DNA from: Alphaproteobacteria bacterium
Lineage (GTDB): Bacteria; Pseudomonadota; Alphaproteobacteria; UBA6615
Direction of reading: 5' to 3'
Length of the DNA: 64,000 nt
Assembly (NCBI GenBank): GCA_021774575.1
Contig: JAJFIX010000006.1
Coordinates: 424,101-488,100, forward strand
This document shows, one piece after another, positions 54,755 through 61,771 of the stretch (its first letter is position 1; each line of letters starts with the position of its first letter). A model generated the notes under the pieces. The model saw only the letters and a program-made list of their open reading frames with translations. It was not told where the DNA came from and did no database searches. A program made the position numbers and the translations under genes.

Positions 54755-56043
54755 GGCTGCCCTCCCCCAGTCTCGGCGTTAAAACCCATGACCTTGCGGT
54801 AATATTGCCAAAACCCCCGAATTGCTACTTCCTGGGCCAGCGTGTCTTGATCGGTGACGTCGCCCCGGCCGCCCATTTCGATAAAGGAGTGGGTGCCTTT
54901 TTGAGTGCGTACCCCCTGTTGAACCAGTCGGGATGCTTCGCCGTCTTCCATCGAAATAAACCCCGCCGGGCCGATCATATTGGCCACTCTGAGCTTGTCA
55001 GTCGTTTCTTTTTCGTCACCGTCGTCATAGCCGAAATAGGTCCAGTAAATTTCGAACTTCTCCGGGCCTTTTGGGCGGATATGGCGGATCTGAAAGGCAC
55101 TTTCGACCTGGGCGACGACCAGTGATGGAAAAATCGACATGATGACAAGGTCGATATCGTCGTCGTGGGAGCGCTGGGTGCCGATGATCCGGGGGTCGCG
55201 CAAGGCGTAGTCGGGCCGGTACTTCTCATTAGTTTTATATTGCTCGATCAGTAAAGCATGATCATCGGCGTCTTCGGGGGCGCCGGTGACGACGATGCAA
55301 TTATTCTTCTTTTCGTCGTCCATATAGGAGCCCCCGGCCTTGGCCGGCGTTTGAATGCCAAAACTGACATGGAATAGATGCAGCAAAGGGGCATGATAGG
55401 GATCGCGGGTATTTTCCGCGTAGAGTTTCCAATTGGCTTCAACGACCTGCCGGTAATATCCCAGAACACGGATCGGGCGCTTGGTGAAGCGGTCCAAATG
55501 CTTGACCATGGTGGGGCCTAGATATTGTTCCAGCGGCATGATCTCTTCGGCAAACGTACCGAATATGAGCCCGCCATATTGGGCGATCTTTAGTTTGCGC
55601 AGACCGTGTGCCGAAAGATCAAAATCCTTCGGCATGCCACCTTTGCCCTTAACCCCGCCCGACTGCGGGACGGCCGTCAGATCACCTGCATGATTATAGC
55701 ACCACATGTGATAGGGGCAGTTGAACTGGCTTGCATTGCCCCGCTGGCGCGGGACAACCTGGGCGCCGCGATGGGCACAGCGGTTTTCAAAACTATGTAT
55801 CTTCCCATCATTGTCGCGGCATACGACGACCCGGCGTTCGCCCAGATAGGTTGAGGTATAGTCACCTTGGTTGGGTATTTCGCTGGCGAGGGCAAGATAT
55901 TGCCAATGGGCGCCGGAATAGATCCGATCCAGCTCCGCAGCGTATAAGTCGGAGTCATAAAATACCTCGAACGGCACCCGGGTGCCGTCGTTGGTCTGCC
56001 ATGCAATTTTCGGTTTGGTTTGTTTTGGCGCGCGTTGCTTCAC
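54751..56043 (-). CDS. Rieske non-heme iron dioxygenase, alpha subunit
   Basis: 430 residues from GTG at 56043 (GGAAAAG upstream). The Rieske [2Fe-2S] site is Cys89-x-His91 (CAHRG) and Cys109-x-x-His112 (CPYHMW). The mononuclear iron site includes His217 and His222 in NTRDPYHAPLLH, with bridging Asp214. It would place both atoms of O2 on an aromatic carboxylate-type ring, taking electrons from a reductase; no reductase or ferredoxin gene is in the window. Sequence style (ENTRDPYHAPLLH, CAHRGAQVVP) is closest to the anthranilate/terephthalate group. Two regulator genes follow divergently. Confidence 0.92.
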   Translation of the reverse strand: MKQRAPKQTKPKIAWQTNDGTRVPFEVFYDSDLYAAELDRIYSGAHWQYLALASEIPNQGDYTSTYLGERRVVVCRDNDGKIHSFENRCAHRGAQVVPRQRGNASQFNCPYHMWCYNHAGDLTAVPQSGGVKGKGGMPKDFDLSAHGLRKLKIAQYGGLIFGTFAEEIMPLEQYLGPTMVKHLDRFTKRPIRVLGYYRQVVEANWKLYAENTRDPYHAPLLHLFHVSFGIQTPAKAGGSYMDDEKKNNCIVVTGAPEDADDHALLIEQYKTNEKYRPDYALRDPRIIGTQRSHDDDIDLVIMSIFPSLVVAQVESAFQIRHIRPKGPEKFEIYWTYFGYDDGDEKETTDKLRVANMIGPAGFISMEDGEASRLVQQGVRTQKGTHSFIEMGGRGDVTDQDTLAQEVAIRGFWQYYRKVMGFNAETGGGQP

Positions 56044-56194
56044 TTGCTTTTCCGGTCTGGGCGAAATTAGTTGGTTGGTTGAAACGATCTCGGCCTATGG
56101 CTAGTCTGGTGGTTGTTATAATGCATTTTATATTGATTATTGAATTTGTTCCGCGCGACTAGCCATGTGGCTGGGAGCGCGAGAGGCGAGCATT

Positions 56195-57049
56195 ATGGAT
56201 CGATTGAGGTTTTCAGGACGCCAGAGCGACGGCAGCTTCGGACGTCAACTCAAATCCCTGCGGAGCGCCCAAAAACGGACTCAAGCGGTGCTGGCGATGG
56301 AGGCGGGCACATCGTCCCGGCATTTAAGCTTCATTGAGACCGGCCGGGCCAATCCAAGTCTTGGCTTGGCACTAAGGTTGGCCGACGCGCTGGGCCTCAA
56401 CGCAAGCGGTCGGGACGCATTTTTGGCCGGTGCGGGTTATGCGCCCGAACTAACGGTCAGTGATCCTCCGTTGGACCCACCGTTGGACCCCGTGCTTCAT
56501 TTGGCCCAAGACATGGTGGCCAACTGCCATATTTTTCCAGCCTTGGCGACCGATGGATATTTTAACGTCCTGGCGGCCAATGAACCGGCCTGCTTGATTT
56601 TCCCCGAGCTGGGGCAAGAGTCATCTAATAAAAATTTTTTGCAAATGCTGGTCGAGCCCGGACCGGTGCGATCATCGCTGCAGAATTGGCCCGAAATAGC
56701 CCAGTTTCTGATCCATTGGTTGCATCGCTATCGCAAGGTTTATGCGCGCGATGTGGCGTTTCATAATTTCTCGTATAAGCTGGAAGACCAGCTTGGCATC
56801 AAGAATGTTTCCGGCGTTTGGAGCTGGCAACCATATTGCAAATTGGTCGTCGAGCATCAGGGCAATATATTGAGTCTGGCTTGCGTCAGCGTCGACGTCG
56901 GGCCCGGCAATACCGAACTCGCCAGTGACGAAACGATTGTCGGGCTGAGCTTCGATAATTTCGTGCCCCTCGACGAAATGACCCATATGTTTTTTCAAAA
57001 ACCCAGCCAAAAATCCGCAAAGCCGTCTTTGATCAAAACAGCCGGCTAG
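56195..57049 (+). CDS. XRE-family regulator with MmyB-like C-terminal domain
   Basis: 284 residues from ATG at 56195 (GAGAGG 8 bases upstream). An HTH of the XRE type spans about 15-70 (FGRQLKSLRSAQKRTQ, SRHLSFIETGRANPS). The remaining ~200 residues match the MmyB-like ligand-binding domain (FPALATDGYFNVLAANEPA, LSLACVSVDVGPGNTELASDE) found in many proteobacterial and actinobacterial regulators of unknown ligand. Divergent from the Rieske alpha gene (about 150 bases between), so it is a candidate regulator of that pair. It ends facing the paralogous regulator gene. Confidence 0.88.
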   Translation: MDRLRFSGRQSDGSFGRQLKSLRSAQKRTQAVLAMEAGTSSRHLSFIETGRANPSLGLALRLADALGLNASGRDAFLAGAGYAPELTVSDPPLDPPLDPVLHLAQDMVANCHIFPALATDGYFNVLAANEPACLIFPELGQESSNKNFLQMLVEPGPVRSSLQNWPEIAQFLIHWLHRYRKVYARDVAFHNFSYKLEDQLGIKNVSGVWSWQPYCKLVVEHQGNILSLACVSVDVGPGNTELASDETIVGLSFDNFVPLDEMTHMFFQKPSQKSAKPSLIKTAG

Positions 57050-57064
57050 GCCGATGGGCCGGTG

Positions 57065-57934
57065 TTAACCGCCCAGCTGCCCGTCTTCGGCCGCCATGTT
57101 GCGGAAATAAAGCTCGGTCTCCGCGTCTTCGGGGAAAACATGTTCTAAATACAGGCCGCGCATGCCCAATTCCGACACATCGCCATAGTGCAGGCAGGTC
57201 TGGAAAACCGACAATACCGTATCGTCGATGCGAATTTTGAGCGACAGGATCGGCATGTCCTGATCGTCGGGTAAAGGTTTTGCATTGCCGGTCAAGGCGC
57301 GCACATCTTCAAAACTGGCACGCAGTTGCCGCTCGTTGGGTGACCGCTGGATTGCGCGGTGGATGCGGGTCAATAGATACTGCGCAACTTCCTCCTTGTT
57401 TTCGACGAAGGCGTCTCCGTCGGCTGAAGTGTTGAGCAAGGCACCGGCAAAGTCCTGCCGGTCCGACCCTTGGGCGATCCGGGCAAATAAATTTGTCGCC
57501 GCCCGGTTGGCCCGTACGATTGAGAATGTCGGGGTCATGGCAAATGCCGGAAACGGTTCATGATTGGACAGTAGATAGTCGAGGGTACTGCTTAAGCGGG
57601 GCAAGCTACTATTTGCCAGGAACCGAGCCGACTGCGCCGCCGTTGGGCTCTGCGGGGCCGTAAAGCCGCCCGATTGCAGCAACTCAACCCGCTGCTGGCC
57701 GGGAATGTCCAGGGCCTCGGCCAGGCGGACAATCAATCCACGGCTGGCCCGGGTGCGACCAGTTTCGACAAAACTAAGATGCCGGGCCGAGACACTTGCC
57801 TTTTCCGCCAGTTCAACCTGGGTCAACCCCCGCGACCGGCGCCAATCGCGCACCAACAGCCCGACCTTGGGCCCGGAATTCGTGTCGTGTCTAATAATGT
57901 TGGAGGAATTATCTGATTTACTTGCTACTAACAT
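57065..57934 (-). CDS. XRE-family regulator with MmyB-like C-terminal domain, second copy
   Basis: 289 residues from the ATG at 57934 (AAGG 9 bases upstream; earlier codons are not conserved). XRE HTH at about 20-80 (GLLVRDWRRSRGLTQVELAE, here over two helices, and SARHLSFVETGRTRASR), then the MmyB-like domain (AFAMTPTFSIVRANRAATNLF, SVFQTCLHYGDVSELGMRGLYLEHVFPEDAETE in pieces). A paralogue of the neighbouring regulator, convergent with it (15 bases). Short acidic leader before the HTH (SKSDNSSN). It may control the AT-rich region or the surface genes beyond; no target is visible. Confidence 0.87.
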   Translation of the reverse strand: MLVASKSDNSSNIIRHDTNSGPKVGLLVRDWRRSRGLTQVELAEKASVSARHLSFVETGRTRASRGLIVRLAEALDIPGQQRVELLQSGGFTAPQSPTAAQSARFLANSSLPRLSSTLDYLLSNHEPFPAFAMTPTFSIVRANRAATNLFARIAQGSDRQDFAGALLNTSADGDAFVENKEEVAQYLLTRIHRAIQRSPNERQLRASFEDVRALTGNAKPLPDDQDMPILSLKIRIDDTVLSVFQTCLHYGDVSELGMRGLYLEHVFPEDAETELYFRNMAAEDGQLGG

Positions 57935-58642
57935 AAAGAACACCTTCAATTGCTGTAATCTCACGACCAAGTGAGAAGAAATACTGATAGGGGCTAGTAT
58001 GCATGCCTGGCTAGATCATTCTATTATCTAAAACATAATATTGAATCATATTTTGACCCATTGCCCCCTAATTTTAACTGTTTGTTAATAAACACTAGAG
58101 AAATTTAGTAATATTTGGCCGCAAGGCTTGCGGAAGGGCGCCGCGTGCTGGCGTTGGTCGGGCGACGACTTCAAGGGCGCCCGGCGGGGCCGGCCGGCGC
58201 GCCTCAGCGACCAATTAGCGGCAAATTCCAGAGACATATATATAGCGCGTCAGAACGTCCCTTGCTCAATGAGGCCAGGCCGGGGGGCGGAACGACCGAG
58301 AATATTGAGTGGGGGTCCGGTGTATAGCCCGCAGAAAATGACTCAGAAAACTAAAATTTATACATGGACCACCATCAATTCCAACATTCAAAAGGTAATT
58401 ATACTGATATAAATACAGTATAAAATCAATAAATATCAGGTAAAAATAATCAAAATATAAGTATAGCTTAAGTAATAGATCGAACTACTCTATTGTAATT
58501 AACTAATAATTCATGATTCATTAGTATTGTTCAATTGTATTATAGATCTGCATGGGCGCGTAACACATGGCAGATCGTTGGGCGGCGCTGAATTGGCCAA
58601 ATTAGTGGCGGGCGCCGCAGAGTAATAGAAGGAGTGTTTATT
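57935..58642. other. AT-rich intergenic region with an embedded GC-rich block
   Basis: About 700 bases with no supported gene. Most is strongly AT-rich, but 58118-58330 is abruptly GC-rich and contains a perfect 7-bp hairpin (CCGCAAG-G-CTTGCGG). No reading frame in the block matches a family I know. The 3' end holds the shared 16-base motif at 58482 and the ribosome-binding site of the DUF4402-like gene. Confidence 0.55.
58482..58497 (+). promoter_or_regulatory. Shared upstream motif, copy 1
   Basis: GAACTACTCTATTGTA, 145 bases before the DUF4402-like ATG. It matches 15 of 16 bases with the copy upstream of tpsA. A regulator site is inferred from the repetition and position only. Confidence 0.5.
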
Positions 58643-59224
58643 ATGCTTAATATGAAATTCGCTACTACTGCTGCTGCCGCCGCCGCGGTTGTGGTATTCG
58701 CGGCATCTGTTGGTACTTCTGGTGCGCAGACTGTCGTTGTTGATACGGTCGCCGAGATCGTGAATTTTGTCGGCGTTAGGGCGGATCAGGATTTGGACTT
58801 TGGTAGCATGACGAGTCCGAACGCTACGATGACAGTTGAAGTCGAAGGATTAGCGGGAAACAGTGGCGGTGCCCAGCCTGCCGACATTTTGGGGTCGGCG
58901 ACTGGATTTGTCCATTTTGGTGATCATCACCCGGCGATAATTGCCGCAACTGGTCTGCCGTCGACCCCGGTCGAAGTAGATTTGCCGACAGTAGGTATTT
59001 TCCTCACATGCAGTGCTTGTCCGAGCACTGCACCTGATTTGCTTGTTGATCAATTTGAAGGTGGCCTTGGGGGGGTGGAGCAGGCCGGTACTACGCTTAA
59101 AGGGAATATTAACGGCCAAAGTGGTCAAGTCAGATTTTGGATTGGAGCGACCCTGAGGGTTGTGAAAAATCAGCCCGTTGGCGTTTATACGGGTACATTC
59201 GATGCTATCGTGTCGTTTCCGTGA
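58643..59224 (+). CDS. DUF4402-like secreted protein
   Basis: 193 residues from the ATG at 58643 (AAGGAG 8 bases upstream). Signal peptide (ATTAAAAAAVVVFAASVGTSG, cleavage near GAQ). The mature part has the DUF4402 pattern: LDFGSM near residue 50, long beta strands, and the ending VGVYTGTFDAIVSFP. Such small beta-sandwich proteins are secreted, often beside fimbrial or adhesin genes, and their role is unknown. An unusual feature is the CSACPS pair of cysteines near residue 128. It lies upstream of the TpsB/TpsA genes on the same strand and shares an upstream motif with tpsA. Confidence 0.82.
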   Translation: MLNMKFATTAAAAAAVVVFAASVGTSGAQTVVVDTVAEIVNFVGVRADQDLDFGSMTSPNATMTVEVEGLAGNSGGAQPADILGSATGFVHFGDHHPAIIAATGLPSTPVEVDLPTVGIFLTCSACPSTAPDLLVDQFEGGLGGVEQAGTTLKGNINGQSGQVRFWIGATLRVVKNQPVGVYTGTFDAIVSFP

Positions 59225-59643
59225 ATGATGGGCCGTCCTGCTGCGGCGTATCTCGATTGATCGCAGCTGGTAAATAAGTAGGCGGTGATACAGTGATCGT
59301 CCGTCGTTTTAGCGCTCGGTTGGGGATTTCCCTGATCGGGCGCGTGTTTTTGCGGCGCAGTTATGACTTTGCGCCAATTTTCTGTTGTGATTAAAGTATG
59401 AGTACGGGCCTGTTGTCCACCCGTTAAGCACCTCCCATTTGCTTGTTCAAAACCCCTTGCACGACCCCCTGACCATAAGTTATCCACAATTACCTAGTTA
59501 GGTTATCCACAGGGCTATGCGGCCGATATGGCCAATTCTGCGGGTAAGCTGGGTTGGGCCAAAAGTTACCCACAGGAAGTGGGTGCGAGGCGTCCAAGGT
59601 GGGCGCTGCGTGAAACGGGCTGATAGAAGGGTATCGGGCGGCA
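59225..59643. other. Intergenic region upstream of tpsB
   Basis: 419 bases without a supported gene. It carries the three DnaA-box-like nonamers at 59480-59574 and lies upstream of tpsB, which has only a weak ribosome-binding site. No terminator is obvious after the DUF4402-like gene. Confidence 0.5.
59480..59574 (+). promoter_or_regulatory. Cluster of three DnaA-box-like nonamers
   Basis: TTATCCACA at 59480-59488 and 59503-59511 are exact consensus DnaA boxes, and TTACCCACA at 59566-59574 differs by one base. All are on the plus strand, upstream of tpsB. They could bind DnaA as a transcription factor or be a relic of a replicon. Confidence 0.55.
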
Positions 59644-61356
59644 ATGCAAGTAGCAGTTTCCAGAATAAGTGTGCCAGTCTTTGGTTTGGCGTTTTCTTTC
59701 GTCATGAGCGTTGCTGCCGGGGTGGCCTTTGGTCAGCCAATTCCACCTTCAATCCAGCCGGGACAGATCATCGATCAGCCGGCGGAGGATTTGCGCCAGC
59801 GTGAATTGCGTCCCGACATTATTGTGGTGCCCGACGAGGCGGCGGGAGACAGCGCAGGTAGTACCGAAAAAATCTTTGTGCTCCAGGAAATTGTGCTGGA
59901 CGGCGTCACGGCCTACGACCAGGCGGAATTGGCCCAAACAGCAGCTGAATTCGTTGGCACCGAGGTTTCCTTTGCCGATCTGAACGCGATCGCCCGGGCG
60001 ATCACCTTGCGTTATCGCACTGACGGATATGTGCTCTCCCAAGCCGTTTTGCCGCCCCAGGAAATTGAAGGCGGTGTCGTTCATTTGCAGATGATCGAAG
60101 GGCGCATTTCCGGCGTGCAAATAATCGGTGAGGTCCGGGACTATCTCCACATCATTCAAAAAATGGCCGACCGCATCACCGCCCTCGGCCCCACCAACAC
60201 CGGCGATCTGGAGCGCTACCTGCTGCTGATCGACGATTTGCCGGGTATCCGTGCCAGGGGCGTTATTCAGCCCTCCGACGTGCCCGGCGGCGGTCAATTG
60301 CTGATAACTGTCGAGCAAGATCGGCTGGAAGGCTCAATTGTCGCCGACAATCTGGGAAACCGGCTGGTCGGCCCGTTCCGTGGCACCCTGGTGGTGGCAG
60401 TCAATGATGTCCTTGGTTTGCATGATCGCACCACCTTGCGCGGGATCATCACCGGGTTCGAGGGCCAGACCCGCGAATTGCGCCTTGGCGAAGTCATGCA
60501 GGAATTCCAGGTTGGATCCAACGGTTTGCGGATCAGGGCGCGGGGCGCCTTCACCGCCAGTCAGCCCGGTGGTGCGGCGCGGCCGCTGGCAGTGCGGGGC
60601 AAGGGCTGGACGGCGGAAATACAAGCGCTTTACCCACTGATCCGCAGCCGCCAGTTCAATATAAATCTACTGGCCGGATTTAGAGCGCTGGAATCTAAGA
60701 CCGACATTCTTGGCATTCAGGTATCCGAAGATCATGTGCGTAGCTTTTGGTTCAGGGTCAGCCTCGATAAAACCGATACCCTTGGCGGTGTCACTCAGGT
60801 TAATGCCGAGGTTGCCCAGGGGGCGAATATACTCAATGGCACCAATGATGGCATTGGCCGGACCCGTGCCAATGGCCAGCACGTATTTACCCGTCTCAAC
60901 GCGCAAGTGACACGGATCCAGGATTTGACCCACGGATTTTCCGCCCGCGCGGTCGTTGCAGGTCAGTACGCCATAGACCCCCTGCTATCCTCGGAAGAGT
61001 TCGCCCTGGGTGGCACGACGTTCGGCCGGGCGTATGACTTTGCCGAAATCGTTGGTGACAGTGGTGTCGGATCGTTTATCGAGCTCCGATATAATGGGCC
61101 GGTTCCGCCAAAATATGTCGAATCCTATCAGCTCTACGGTTTTGCCGATATTGGTTCGGTGTGGAATAGAAATCGCGTCGCCGGCGAGCGGCGCCAGGTT
61201 TCGATTGCCTCGACCGGTGCCGGCATAAGGTTCAATCTGGCCGGCGAGGTCTCGGGATCAGTGGAGGCAGCGGTGCCGCTAAGCCGCGATGTCGGTTCTG
61301 TCGGCGATCATGGCAATAACGTTCGGGTGCGTTTCAGTATCCGAAAACGCTTCTGA
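59644..61356 (+). CDS. Two-partner secretion outer-membrane transporter (TpsB, ShlB/FhaC family)
   Basis: 570 residues. Signal peptide (VFGLAFSFVMSVAAGVAFG), then two POTRA domains (about 75-240: FVLQEIVLDGVTAYDQAEL, and VVHLQMIEGRISGVQIIG), then a 16-stranded beta barrel with the strand pattern NLGNRLVGPFRGTLVVAVND and the family loop motif GGTTFGRAYDFAEIVGDSG; the chain ends in RKRF with terminal Phe. POTRA domains bind the partner exoprotein and pass it through the barrel. The partner gene starts 415 bases downstream. Length is standard for FhaC/ShlB proteins. Confidence 0.93.
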   Translation: MQVAVSRISVPVFGLAFSFVMSVAAGVAFGQPIPPSIQPGQIIDQPAEDLRQRELRPDIIVVPDEAAGDSAGSTEKIFVLQEIVLDGVTAYDQAELAQTAAEFVGTEVSFADLNAIARAITLRYRTDGYVLSQAVLPPQEIEGGVVHLQMIEGRISGVQIIGEVRDYLHIIQKMADRITALGPTNTGDLERYLLLIDDLPGIRARGVIQPSDVPGGGQLLITVEQDRLEGSIVADNLGNRLVGPFRGTLVVAVNDVLGLHDRTTLRGIITGFEGQTRELRLGEVMQEFQVGSNGLRIRARGAFTASQPGGAARPLAVRGKGWTAEIQALYPLIRSRQFNINLLAGFRALESKTDILGIQVSEDHVRSFWFRVSLDKTDTLGGVTQVNAEVAQGANILNGTNDGIGRTRANGQHVFTRLNAQVTRIQDLTHGFSARAVVAGQYAIDPLLSSEEFALGGTTFGRAYDFAEIVGDSGVGSFIELRYNGPVPPKYVESYQLYGFADIGSVWNRNRVAGERRQVSIASTGAGIRFNLAGEVSGSVEAAVPLSRDVGSVGDHGNNVRVRFSIRKRF

Positions 61357-61771
61357 TTGCCGTTTTCGTCAATTGCGCCGGTTCAGGTAATTAACGAAAC
61401 TTAACAGAAAAGGGCTTTTCACTGCCTCTCGCGGTGCATAGCTCTTTTTTGCTCTCAGAAATCCCTAATGTCGCTCTCATTTTCGGCAAAATGTAGTGAA
61501 AATACCGTTCGAATAGCCCATAATGACTGTTAATTAACATGTGTATTCATACATATGAATTATCACTAAACGTATTGTTATCAACGAGTTAATGCTGGGA
61601 TCAAGAGTAGGGCCCAATACTTTTTTACTATCCGTTAAAAAGGCTTAAGGAAGTCTTAACGAAGTATGAATATATTATTTAGAACTACCCTATTGTATAT
61701 CACCTTTATGTGATAATTTGCCACAGCCCAATACGTTGAATGAACAGCGTTTGGATGGAGGCAAGTTAAGC
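61357..61771. other. AT-rich upstream region of tpsA
   Basis: 415 bases with no gene. It contains the second copy of the shared motif (61682-61697), a 6-bp inverted repeat TATCAC-CTTTAT-GTGATA (61698-61715) directly after it, and several TTAA-containing words. The ribosome-binding site TGGAGG is 10 bases before the tpsA ATG. Confidence 0.5.
61682..61697 (+). promoter_or_regulatory. Shared upstream motif, copy 2
   Basis: GAACTACCCTATTGTA, 74 bases before the tpsA ATG, 15 of 16 identical to the copy before the DUF4402-like gene. Confidence 0.5.

Noticed and set aside
58118..58330. Decayed transposase
   Set aside because: All frames were read; none shows a DDE motif or a known transposase segment, and no terminal inverted repeats were found.
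59480..59574. Chromosome origin of replication
   Set aside because: Only three boxes, no dnaA, hemE, gidA or parAB genes nearby, and no adjacent AT-rich 13-mer series. Kept only as a regulatory or relic site.
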